Shown here: one piece after another, positions 1 to 6,132 of the stretch | Layout of the letters: each line of letters opens with the position of its first letter | Numbering within the stretch: the first letter of the stretch is position 1 | Assembly (NCBI GenBank): GCA_050733695.1 | Contig: JBOHTO010000115.1 | Coordinates: 1 to 8,037, forward strand | Length of the DNA: 8,037 nt | From: JBOHTO01 sp050733695 | Lineage (GTDB): Bacteria > Gemmatimonadota > Gemmatimonadetes > Gemmatimonadales > Gemmatimonadaceae | Direction of reading: 5' to 3' | The notes under the pieces: model-generated | What the model was told of the DNA's origin: nothing | Databases searched by the model: none | The model's input: only the letters and a program-made list of their open reading frames with translations | Program-made: the position numbers and the translations under genes

Positions 1-1
1 C

Positions 2-57
2 GGGGTCAGGTCTTGTTTTGCAACATCCAACTGTTGCGAGGTCAGATCCTGTCTTGC
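2..57. repeat. Paired 20-bp direct repeats with central hairpin; RAYT/IS200-like flank
   Basis: Two direct copies, at 2-21 and 38-57, match at 16 of 20 positions and share the core GGTCAG-TC-TGT-TTGC. Between them GCAAC (20-24) and GTTGC (33-37) can pair around an 8-nt loop. The GGGGTCAGGTCTTG-type word resembles, from memory, conserved motifs next to REP-associated tyrosine (Y1) transposase genes in many environmental bacteria. No transposase is encoded here, so this is either the end of an element lying left of the window or a remnant. The repeat is directly visible; the mobile-element link is recall plus inference. Confidence 0.5.
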
Positions 58-125
58 CCGCTTCACATAGCGGATGGCAAGCCGCGAACGGCGAACGCTG
101 GAAGCAGCGCGTGGCCTCGACATAC

Positions 126-185
126 CATCGCTCTCCAGCGTTCTCCATCGCTCTCCGCCGTTCACCATTGTTCACCACCGTCCTC
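126..185. repeat. Degenerate 10-bp tandem repeat, six units
   Basis: Six consecutive 10-bp units run from 126 to 185: CATCGCTCTC, CAGCGTTCTC, CATCGCTCTC, CGCCGTTCAC, CATTGTTCAC and CACCGTCCTC. The frame C-N-(C/T/G)-(C/T)-G-(T/C)-(T/C)-C-N-C is kept, and units 1 and 3 are identical. The array lies just beyond the 3' end of the minus-strand peptidase gene. A small hairpin (CGCTG 96-100, CAGCG 105-109, loop GAAG) lies beside it, and GAACGCTGG (93-101) is an inverted copy of CCAGCGTTC (135-143). The 198-bp stretch holds no credible gene. Function is unknown; a transcript-end or dispersed intergenic repeat role is possible. Confidence 0.6.
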
Positions 186-198
186 GCTGCAACCGGTC

Positions 199-2907
199 CT
201 ACATCGTCGGGCCGAGGAACACCGCGTTCGCGAACAGCGGAAGCAGCCCGCGCCACAGGTCACGGAAGTTGGGATCGCCCGCGAAACCGATCACGCGTCC
301 ATTGCCCACGCCCTCGGTCCACAGGTAAGGAGTTCCCGCAAGCCGCGCGGGAACCTCGGGCCAGAGATAGCCCGACAGGCGCAACCGGTTCTCCGGCGCG
401 TAGCGAATCACGAGCTCGCCGGGCCGCACATCAGGTGGGGTTGTGAATACGAGGTCCGAGAACACGAGCACCGGCAACTCCCGCGTATTCACGCCCGCGA
501 GGAGCGGCGAGAGCGTATCGGCTATAGCCCGGACGATCGCGCCCGGTACGCGAGCGGGAAGCGGTGCGCCCGGGTCACCGTCAGCTCGCACCGTGTCGCT
601 CCGCAGCCGTATCCGGGCAAGATCACTGTCCTCGTCCGCGATCCACTCCATCGCGCGCTCGATGGCTATCAGGATGCCACCCGCGCGCACCCAGTCCGCG
701 ATGCGCGCTGAACCCGATTCGCCCAGCTCTCGCTGCATCGCGGTCGAGGAGACCGACGGCACCACGAGCACGTCAAAGTCAGCGAGCGCACCGCCGCGCA
801 CCGCACCGACATCGAGTTTGGTCACTGGGTAGCGCAGCCGCTGGTCGAAGGCGTACCAGGCAAAGCCGAATGAGTTGCCCGAGACCGGAGCGCCGCCGAG
901 CAGCGCTACACGAGGCGCGTTCACCGGCTGCACGCTGTTGCTCCCGAGGTCGGTTCCCTCGTCCACGCCCGCGGATCCGAGCGCAACAACGCGCGCATTG
1001 GTTTCTCCGGCGCGGCGGCGCACGAGTTCGTGGACGCCGCTGTCGTTCGCCGCCACGCGGACCACGAAGGCACCGTGAGGGAAAGCGTTCCCGCCGACCC
1101 GGAACGAGCGCGGTGCGTGCCAGACGCGTACGCTGTCCCTCAACAGTAACGCGAGCAACGCCATGGACGGCTCGCTCCCCGGCTCGAATGCGTATCCGTA
1201 CCGCGCGGGCGCGCCTAGTTCGGCGATATCGCGCGAATCTGCCGGCCAGACGACGGAGTCGCTCAACGAGACAATCTCGCCGCCACCCACCGCGCCGCGC
1301 GTCCACCATGCCTGCACGCGATAGGTGAAGGGAAGCGACCACGCCGTGAGATCGTAGAAGCGATCCGACTCGCCGGTGCGGCGGCTCTCGAGCTCTTCCG
1401 CAATGAACGAGGAGTCGAGTTCCGCGTTCGGCTCGAGTATCGCCCGCGCGAGACGCCCCTGCGGCTGGGCGAGATCCACGAGCCAGCCGCCCCGCTCCAG
1501 CCGCGCCGACCCGGCGCGCTCGCCGCCGTAGGGCATCGCATCGCGCAACTCCGTGCCCGGCTCCAGCCGGCGAATGCGGATCCCGTTCTCGAGCAGGCGT
1601 CGGGCGAGTGTGTCGGCTCTTCCCTGCCCGCCGCGCGCGATCACGACCGTGCGCATGGCGGCGCGCTCTCCATCCGTGATCGCCGAGCGCCGAAAGTCGA
1701 GATACGAGCGCACTCGCTCGCGTGCACGCAGCGCCGAGGTCGTCAGCGTCGCCCATGCGGCCGTGTAATGGTGGTGAGCCGCCTCTCGCAAGGTGAGGAT
1801 CGTGCCGTCGTCGCGGCGGATTGCCCCCCCACGGCTCGACGCCTGCTCGTACGTCATTCCGACGGCTCCGGTCAGGATCGGCCATGACACGCCGTAACCA
1901 GGGTAGAACTCGTCGTATCCCTCGCGGCGGAAGTACGACCATCCGAACTCGTCGAACGCTGTGGCATTGGCCGCGGCGTAGATGTCCCACCAGCGGATGA
2001 TGCTCTCGTCCACGTTGGCGTTCACCGGCTCCATGGGCGGCGCGAAGAAGTACGTCGAGTTGGAGCCCATCTCGTGCAGATCGACGCCGACGTGGGGGTG
2101 CCAGCGGCGAAAGGTCGCGACCCGGCCGCGCGTTTCGGGGTGCGAGAGTATGAACCAGTCGCGGTTGAGATCGAAGTAGTAATGGCTCGTCCGTGCGCCC
2201 GGCCAGCTCCCCTGATGGATCATGGCGTCGGGGTGCACCGGCACGCCGAGCGCGCCCCGCATGCGCGTGACGTCCTGCACGTGCCGCTCGTGACCGTCGG
2301 GATTCTGCACGGGGTCGATGAGTACGACCACACTGTCGAGGATCATACGCGTTTCCGCGTCGCTTCCAGCGGCGAGCTGATACAGCAGTGCCAGCGACGC
2401 CTCCGTACCCGACGCCTCGTTGCCGTGCACCGTATACCCGAGCCACGCGATCGCCGGCACGCGGCCGGCTGCCGCGTCGAGCTCCGCCGCCGGAATGCCG
2501 AGCGGCTCGCCGATGCGATTCGCGTCTGCCCGGATCTCGTCGATGCGCGCCTGGTTCGCCTCGCTCGTCACCACGGCGAGCATGAGCTCCCGACCTTCGA
2601 AGGTCAGCGCGACGGTGTCGAGCCGCACGCGCGGACTGATCTCCGCCAGCCGTTCCGCGTAGCGGAGTATCGCATGGTGCGGCGTGAACCACTCCCCGAT
2701 GTCGTGCCCGAGGGCGGCGCCAGGCGTGGGGATCGCCGGGTCGTACGCGCTTGCCGGCGCGCCTCCCGAGAAGGAATGCTGGGCGGTGGCGTGCATCGGC
2801 GTGGTGGCCAGCGAGCCCAGGAGGGCCAGGAGGGCGAACACGACGAGGAATGGGCGGACAGCGAGCTGCAACTGACCGGCATTTGCTGGTGTCGCCTTGC
2901 GGGTCAC
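199..2907 (-). CDS. Secreted M14-family zinc carboxypeptidase-like protein
   Basis: This is a predicted exported metallopeptidase of the M14 (carboxypeptidase A) family that would trim C-terminal residues from peptides outside the cytoplasm. It starts at GTG with GGAGAG five bases upstream. Residues 18-43 look like a Sec signal peptide: a hydrophobic run, then a small-residue site near ATAQ-H. The catalytic domain spans about 70-400. Zinc ligands are H161-x-x-E164 (VHGNEASG) and H278 (VDLHEMG). N248-R249 in FDLNRDW match the pair that binds the substrate carboxylate, and E354 (MTYEQAS) is the likely general base. All key residues are present. The C-terminal half (about 450-902) has a class I glutamine-amidotransferase-like fold near 666-755 (FDVLVVPS, WVRAGG) without an obvious catalytic Cys, and ends in a DPNFR-W-LF-NAV-LGP segment that I associate with large M14 paralogues. 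The protein is far longer than a classical carboxypeptidase (about 300 residues). Family is confident; substrate is unknown. Confidence 0.93.
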   Translation of the reverse strand: MTRKATPANAGQLQLAVRPFLVVFALLALLGSLATTPMHATAQHSFSGGAPASAYDPAIPTPGAALGHDIGEWFTPHHAILRYAERLAEISPRVRLDTVALTFEGRELMLAVVTSEANQARIDEIRADANRIGEPLGIPAAELDAAAGRVPAIAWLGYTVHGNEASGTEASLALLYQLAAGSDAETRMILDSVVVLIDPVQNPDGHERHVQDVTRMRGALGVPVHPDAMIHQGSWPGARTSHYYFDLNRDWFILSHPETRGRVATFRRWHPHVGVDLHEMGSNSTYFFAPPMEPVNANVDESIIRWWDIYAAANATAFDEFGWSYFRREGYDEFYPGYGVSWPILTGAVGMTYEQASSRGGAIRRDDGTILTLREAAHHHYTAAWATLTTSALRARERVRSYLDFRRSAITDGERAAMRTVVIARGGQGRADTLARRLLENGIRIRRLEPGTELRDAMPYGGERAGSARLERGGWLVDLAQPQGRLARAILEPNAELDSSFIAEELESRRTGESDRFYDLTAWSLPFTYRVQAWWTRGAVGGGEIVSLSDSVVWPADSRDIAELGAPARYGYAFEPGSEPSMALLALLLRDSVRVWHAPRSFRVGGNAFPHGAFVVRVAANDSGVHELVRRRAGETNARVVALGSAGVDEGTDLGSNSVQPVNAPRVALLGGAPVSGNSFGFAWYAFDQRLRYPVTKLDVGAVRGGALADFDVLVVPSVSSTAMQRELGESGSARIADWVRAGGILIAIERAMEWIADEDSDLARIRLRSDTVRADGDPGAPLPARVPGAIVRAIADTLSPLLAGVNTRELPVLVFSDLVFTTPPDVRPGELVIRYAPENRLRLSGYLWPEVPARLAGTPYLWTEGVGNGRVIGFAGDPNFRDLWRGLLPLFANAVFLGPTM

Positions 2908-2912
2908 GCGAT

Positions 2913-2918
2913 CTCTCC
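2913..2918 (-). promoter_or_regulatory. Ribosome binding site for the M14 peptidase GTG start
   Basis: On the minus strand GGAGAG is followed by five bases (ATCGC) and then GTG (2907-2905). This supports the GTG start, which also gives a complete signal peptide. The G/T tract begins only seven bases further upstream, so any structure or length change there would sit right beside the site. Confidence 0.65.
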
Positions 2919-2925
2919 GGTAGAC

Positions 2926-2959
2926 GGGGTGGGGGGTGGGGGGTGGGGGGGTGGGGGGG
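2926..2959. repeat. G-tract array G4-T-G6-T-G6-T-G7-T-G7 in the peptidase leader
   Basis: Five guanine runs of 4, 6, 6, 7 and 7 bases on the plus strand are separated by single T residues, with no other base in 34 positions. This fits the canonical G-quadruplex pattern with one-base loops. The peptidase gene is on the minus strand, so the G-rich strand is its template and the mRNA leader would carry C-runs with single A's. The tract is simple-sequence DNA prone to slippage. It lies between the anti-sigma terminator and the peptidase ribosome binding site, where a promoter or 5' untranslated region is expected. Confidence 0.85.
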
Positions 2960-3007
2960 CGCGGAGAAGATGACCCGGTGTGCCCATCGGCGACAGACCC
3001 AACGCGA

Positions 3008-3034
3008 GAGGCCGGTCCATGATGGACCGGCCTC
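3008..3034 (-). terminator. Perfect 12-bp hairpin after the sigma/anti-sigma genes
   Basis: GAGGCCGGTCCA (3008-3019) pairs perfectly with TGGACCGGCCTC (3023-3034) around a 3-nt loop. It lies about 60 bases past the anti-sigma stop codon and before the peptidase gene. Two weaker inverted repeats lie between it and the stop: CGCGCGT (3040-3046) with ACGCGCG (3052-3058), and GCTGC (3063-3067) with GCAGC (3073-3077). No strong T-run follows on the minus strand (TCGCGTTGGGTCTG), so an intrinsic terminator is likely but not canonical. It could instead stabilise the 3' end of the RNA. Confidence 0.6.
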
Positions 3035-3092
3035 CCGTTCGCGCGTTCTTGACGCGCGCCTTGCTGCCGGCCGCAGCCGGAATCGCGGCGTG

Positions 3093-3518
3093 CTACAGAG
3101 CGCGCAGCACCAGCGCGGTCACCGCGGCGGTCACGGCCACAAGGCCCGTGACGGCGGCGACCGCTACGATCGGAGAGACGACGAACTCGCGCGCGTACCA
3201 GGGCGAGATCACCTGTGGAACCGACTGCGGCAGCGCTTCCATGATGCGGGCCTGAACGTGCGCGGGTGTCCGCAGATGCCGGCGGCGATCGGTCTCGGCG
3301 GTGATCTGCCGCCAGAGCTCCACATCCTTGGCCATGTCACCGCGGCGGACCGCGGCCTCGGGGAGATCCCCGTCCAGCCAGGCATTGATCAAGTCGATGT
3401 TCCTCTTTCCGCCGATGGGAACTTCCCGATCGGCCATTGGCTGCGCATCCGAAGTCTTCCGCGACCGGTAGGAGTCGCCGTCGGTGGAGCCGCCCTGAAC
3501 GTCGAAGTCGTTATGCAT
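3093..3518 (-). CDS. Putative membrane-anchored anti-sigma factor
   Basis: This 141-residue protein is a likely partner and inhibitor of the ECF sigma factor encoded just upstream. The stop TAA of the sigma gene and this ATG share one base (TAATG), indicating translational coupling; GAGGAG lies about 11 bases before the ATG, inside the sigma gene. Residues 1-40 are hydrophilic. Residues 41-95 (DLINAWLDGDLPE..., then a charged helix) resemble the N-terminal sigma-binding region of anti-sigma factors. Residues 112-138 (VVSPIVAVAAVTGLVAVTAAVTALV) form one transmembrane segment, and almost nothing follows it. This topology suggests a cytoplasmic N-terminus with a C-terminal anchor and no periplasmic sensor domain. 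The His-x3-Cys-x2-Cys motif of zinc anti-sigma factors is absent, and the protein has no Cys. The role rests on position and architecture. Confidence 0.72.
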   Translation of the reverse strand: MHNDFDVQGGSTDGDSYRSRKTSDAQPMADREVPIGGKRNIDLINAWLDGDLPEAAVRRGDMAKDVELWRQITAETDRRRHLRTPAHVQARIMEALPQSVPQVISPWYAREFVVSPIVAVAAVTGLVAVTAAVTALVLRAL

Positions 3519-4159
3519 TAGGCGTACTTCTCCTCGAGTAGAACCTGGAGCGCTTCGCGCGCGCGGTGGACGCGCATCTTCAGTGCCCCGACCGTTGTTC
3601 CCAGCAGATCAGCCATCTCCTCGTACGATCGTCCTTCCACATGCTTCATCACGAACGCCTCGCGCAGCGACGGAGCGAGCGATCCCAGTGCCCTGTCGAG
3701 GTCAGTCCTCAGCTCCGTTCTGTCGAGGTCCTCCTCCGGAGTCGCAAATCCCGAGGGCTGATCGTCCTCATCATAGCTCAGGTGTGTGCGCCGGATGTTC
3801 TTGAGCCAATCCTTGCAGCCATTGGCGACGATCCTGAACACCCAGGCGTCAAAACGCCCGCGGACCTCGGCCAGATGCTGATACGCCTTGATGAAAGACG
3901 TCTGCAGGATGTCCTCCGCGACATCCGGACTGCCAGTCATGCACAACGCATGGCGGTAAAGCGGATCGCTGTAGCGAGTGACCAGTGTCCCGAACGCATC
4001 GCGGTTTCCGGCGAGCACCCGATTGATCAGGACCTGATCGGCTTCCATCTGTTCGATGGGGGTAGCCGTGGCCGTCGTCTTCACGGGGTCAGGATAACGC
4101 GTTTTCCGCGGTCTGGACAGCCCCGGATGCACCGGAACCGGTTGGACGAGGGTGGCCAC
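3518..4159 (-). CDS. ECF-family RNA polymerase sigma factor
   Basis: This is an alternative sigma factor of the extracytoplasmic-function (sigma-70 group 4) type, directing RNA polymerase to a small regulon. Region 2 covers about 45-122 (DAFGTLVTRYSDPLYRHA, then AEDILQTSFIKAYQHL and FDAWVFRIVANGCKDWL). A short acidic linker (about 127-150) follows. Region 4 covers about 155-208 and includes the helix-turn-helix SYEEMADLLGTTVGALKMRVHRAREAL. Region 3 is absent, as expected for the group. The start is uncertain: the longest form begins at GTG 4159, but its first 25-37 residues are proline-rich and unlike the family. GTG at 4084 or ATG at 4048 (MEADQVLINRVLAG) may be the true start, and none has a clear ribosome binding site. 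The gene is coupled to the downstream anti-sigma gene. No ECF-type autoregulatory promoter was recognisable upstream. Confidence 0.92.
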   Translation of the reverse strand: MATLVQPVPVHPGLSRPRKTRYPDPVKTTATATPIEQMEADQVLINRVLAGNRDAFGTLVTRYSDPLYRHALCMTGSPDVAEDILQTSFIKAYQHLAEVRGRFDAWVFRIVANGCKDWLKNIRRTHLSYDEDDQPSGFATPEEDLDRTELRTDLDRALGSLAPSLREAFVMKHVEGRSYEEMADLLGTTVGALKMRVHRAREALQVLLEEKYA

Positions 4160-4208
4160 GTGGAATGGACGACAGTACGAATCACGAGGTAACGCGGCGA
4201 CGGCGATG

Positions 4209-5315
4209 TCATCGGGGGAATGCGCCCCACCCCAACTGCCTCACATCCGCACCGTGTTCATCGAGGCGAGGTGGCGGAAGCCGAACGGTACCGCCTGCGC
4301 TCGGTTCCACGCCGGTTACCGGCGAGGAATCCACCTCGGCCAGTGCCTCCAGCACACCTCTTACAACGCCGCATGGAACGCCAGCGGCTCCGAGAAGCGC
4401 CAGCCATTCCGTGGCATCCCTCGTACCAAGCCGCGCGGCGAGGGCGGTGACGAGCCTCTCTCGATGGGCGAGCCGTCCGGCGTTGGTGGCAAGCTCCGGG
4501 TCCCGGCCCAGCTCATCGAGTGCGAGCGCCCGGGCGCATGACTTCCACTGCACGTCGCTCCCGACGGCAACGACGATCGGCCGATCCGCGGCTTCGAAGA
4601 GCTGATAGGGGACCAGATTCGGGTGCGCGTTCCCCCACCTCGCCGGCTCGCGCCCCGTGACGAGAGCGTTCTGCGCGACGTTGACGAGGGCTGCGACGGC
4701 GCTGCGAGAGAGAGAGATGTGCAGATGGCGCACGGTCAAGTCCAGTTCGCCACGCCTGCCTGCCCGTCCGCGGGCAACTAGAGCGGCGAGAATTGCGATC
4801 GCTGCGTCCTTGCCGGCAATCACATCGGCGAAGGCAACGCCCGCCTTCATTGGCGCGCCCCCCGCCTCGCCCGTCACCGCCATCCATCCGCATTCGCCCT
4901 GGATTACCGCGTCGTAGCCGAGTCTCGGGTCGTGCTCCCCGAAACCGGATATCGTGCACCAGATGAGGCCGGGATTATCCGCCAGCAGGCGAGCAGGGTC
5001 GAGCCCGCGGCGCGCGAACGTGTCCGGCCGAAAGTTGTCGACGACGACGTCCGCCGTCGCGATGAGCCCGGCTACCAGTTCTCGGTCGCGCGGATCGTCG
5101 AGATCGGCGGCGAGGCCGAGCTTGTTTCGGTTGACGCTCAGAAAGTACGCGCTCTGGCCGCCCGGATCGAAGGGCGGCCCCCAACCGCGCGTCTCGTCAC
5201 CCCCGCCCGGACGTTCGATCTTGATCACGTCGGCCCCGAGGTCGCCGAGCATCATTGTGGCGAGAGGGCCCGCGAGAATGCGTGAAAGATCGACGACTCT
5301 GGTCTTGCTAAGCAT
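4209..5315 (-). CDS. Class III (CaiB/BaiF-type) CoA-transferase
   Basis: Family III enzymes move CoA between an acyl-CoA donor and a carboxylic acid; relatives include formyl-CoA:oxalate transferase, CaiB and alpha-methylacyl-CoA racemase. The chosen start, ATG 5313-5315, gives 368 residues opening with the family signature VVDLSRILAGPLATMMLGDLGADVIKIERP-type sequence (about 7-36). An in-frame upstream extension to 5492 lacks family character and is left out. D164 in GVAFADVIAG is the likely catalytic aspartate that forms the acyl-anhydride. Other family segments are NRNKLGLAADL (62-72), VDNFRPDTFARRGLD (92-106), GYDAVIQGECGWM (133-145) and AGVPCGVV (311-318). The C-terminal end looks about 20 residues short after GTVRL. 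No clear ribosome binding site precedes the ATG. No pathway neighbour gives the substrate, so only the family is claimed. Confidence 0.9.
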   Translation of the reverse strand: MLSKTRVVDLSRILAGPLATMMLGDLGADVIKIERPGGGDETRGWGPPFDPGGQSAYFLSVNRNKLGLAADLDDPRDRELVAGLIATADVVVDNFRPDTFARRGLDPARLLADNPGLIWCTISGFGEHDPRLGYDAVIQGECGWMAVTGEAGGAPMKAGVAFADVIAGKDAAIAILAALVARGRAGRRGELDLTVRHLHISLSRSAVAALVNVAQNALVTGREPARWGNAHPNLVPYQLFEAADRPIVVAVGSDVQWKSCARALALDELGRDPELATNAGRLAHRERLVTALAARLGTRDATEWLALLGAAGVPCGVVRGVLEALAEVDSSPVTGVEPSAGGTVRLPPPRLDEHGADVRQLGWGAFPR

Positions 5316-5322
5316 ATACTGA

Positions 5323-5341
5323 CGTGTTAGTGGCCGTGTTA
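5323..5341. promoter_or_regulatory. CGTGTTA direct repeat just upstream of the CoA-transferase start
   Basis: CGTGTTA occurs at 5323-5329 and again at 5335-5341, a 12-bp period, beginning seven bases upstream of the CoA-transferase ATG. Such spacing could mark a regulator site near the start of the transcript, but a 7-bp pair can arise by chance and no regulator gene adjoins it. Confidence 0.2.
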
Positions 5342-5424
5342 TGGCTTTATCCGAAAAAGCATCCGATTCCAGCACGCCGCCGTTGATGCCGCACCGGCCG
5401 GCGATAGGACTTGCCTGCCACGAC

Positions 5425-5452
5425 TTGCGCACCACCGGGATGATCATATACT
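5425..5452 (+). promoter_or_regulatory. Candidate sigma-70 promoter of the H1-like gene
   Basis: TTGCGC (5425-5430) and TATACT (5447-5452) are separated by 16 bases. The -10 matches the consensus at five of six positions; the -35 matches only its first three. Transcription would begin around 5460, leaving a leader of about 65 bases before the TTG start at 5524. Housekeeping-type consensus in this lineage is assumed, not shown. Confidence 0.4.
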
Positions 5453-5512
5453 TGCGGCCATTCGGCCAGCGCCTCGAACCGACGCCCGACACTACTGCCC
5501 CGCCCCCCTAAC

Positions 5513-5516
5513 GGAG
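5513..5516 (+). promoter_or_regulatory. Ribosome binding site supporting a TTG start
   Basis: GGAG (within ACGGAGAAGC) ends seven bases before TTG 5524-5526. No in-frame ATG or GTG gives the same N-terminus, and the next Met (residue 34) would cut into the helical region, so this site decides the TTG start. Confidence 0.6.
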
Positions 5517-5523
5517 AAGCCAT

Positions 5524-6132
5524 TTGCCAGCGAAGTACAGCGCGCACGAGGCGGACCGCGCAAACACCGTCGCGGAAGTGACGGCCCGCGCGCAGCAGAT
5601 CAGCCAGGACGCGGGAGCAAGGATGGCATCGGCGATGGGAGACGTCCTGGCCGCCGCCACCGGGCTCGCCGGATTTGCTGTCGAGAGTGCGCGGGATCTT
5701 GTCCAGTTCATGGTCCGTCGCGGCCAGATGAGCCAGGAGGAAGCCGACCGGCTGATGCGCGACGCCGAACACGCTTCGCGGGGAAGGCGGGCCAGGGCGC
5801 GCGATGCGAGGTACGCGGCCATCCCTTCTCCTGCGCAGAGATCGCCGACACCATCGCACACGCCGAAGGGCAGGGCACCGGCCAGAACCCCGGAAAGGGC
5901 GGCGCCCTCTACGGGCGCAGGCAGGACCGCCGGGTCAGAGGTCCGAGCAGGAAAGCGTGGCGCGAAGAAGGCCTCTGCAGGGAAGACCACTGCGAAGAGC
6001 GCCGGCACCAGGAAAGCCGGCACCAGGAAAGCCGGCACCAGGAAAGCCGGCGCCAGGAAAGCCAGCACGAAGAAGAGCCCAGCCGCCTCCAGAGCGAAGC
6101 GATCCGCCCGAACTCGGCCGAAACGGAAATAG
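5524..6132 (+). CDS. Phasin-like / histone H1-like lysine-alanine-rich basic protein
   Basis: This 202-residue protein has two unlike parts. Residues about 8-88 are predicted helical and mildly amphipathic (AEVTARAQQI, AAATGLAGFAVESARDLVQFMVRRGQMSQEEADRLMRDAEHA). The RRGQMSQEEADRLM end recalls phasin-type polyhydroxyalkanoate granule proteins (weak similarity, from memory). Residues about 89-202 are disordered, rich in Arg, Lys, Ala, Ser and Pro, and resemble the tails of bacterial histone H1-like proteins and AlgP. They include AGTRK-AGTRK-AGTRK-AGARK-ASTKK at 160-184 and end in a basic cluster, so DNA or RNA binding is likely. A role in nucleoid compaction, or in tethering granules to DNA, is inferred. 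The gene starts at TTG with GGAG upstream, diverges from the CoA-transferase gene and converges on otsB, leaving only 44 bp. That gap shows no strong terminator. The real coding frame is supported by the ribosome site and the biased basic tail; function is uncertain. Confidence 0.75.
   Translation: MPAKYSAHEADRANTVAEVTARAQQISQDAGARMASAMGDVLAAATGLAGFAVESARDLVQFMVRRGQMSQEEADRLMRDAEHASRGRRARARDARYAAIPSPAQRSPTPSHTPKGRAPARTPERAAPSTGAGRTAGSEVRAGKRGAKKASAGKTTAKSAGTRKAGTRKAGTRKAGARKASTKKSPAASRAKRSARTRPKRK
6001..6075 (+). repeat. 15-bp in-frame tandem repeat (AGTRK-type pentapeptide)
   Basis: Three identical units of GCCGGCACCAGGAAA (6001-6045) are followed by a one-base variant (6046-6060, Thr to Ala) and a diverged unit (6061-6075, ASTKK). 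Each unit adds one basic pentapeptide to the tail of the H1-like protein. Identity at the DNA level, including third positions, points to recent duplication, so copy number is likely to vary between strains. Confidence 0.95.

Noticed and set aside
779..2692. Long 637-codon minus-strand frame inside the peptidase gene
   Set aside because: It is a GC-driven shadow of the M14 gene: extreme Arg/Ala composition, no domain, and the overlapping frame has all catalytic motifs.
2074..2973. 299-codon plus-strand frame opposite the peptidase start
   Set aside because: It is antisense to a strongly supported gene, runs through the G/T tract and has no recognisable domain or ribosome site.
4085..4093. 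A second GGGGTCAGG word matching the start of the left-edge repeat
   Set aside because: Only nine bases match, the following sequence differs, and it lies in the sigma gene or its leader; chance is sufficient.
3566..4192. 208-codon plus-strand frame opposite the sigma gene
   Set aside because: It mirrors the sigma factor coding sequence; composition and lack of motifs mark it as a shadow.
5313..5452. CATATACT occurring at 5313-5320 and 5445-5452, perhaps two promoters
   Set aside because: The first copy lacks a suitably spaced -35 on the plus strand and overlaps the CoA-transferase start codon; only the second was kept as a candidate.
5316..5492. 59-codon N-terminal extension of the CoA-transferase
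   Set aside because: The extension has no family similarity, while the family normally begins with the VVDLSRILAGP segment just after ATG 5315; the region is better read as a divergent promoter region.
5508..6068. Minus-strand frame with LVPAF repeats that looks like a hydrophobic repeat protein
   Set aside because: The repeats are only the complement of the 15-bp AGTRK array; the plus-strand frame has a ribosome site and fits known basic tails better.
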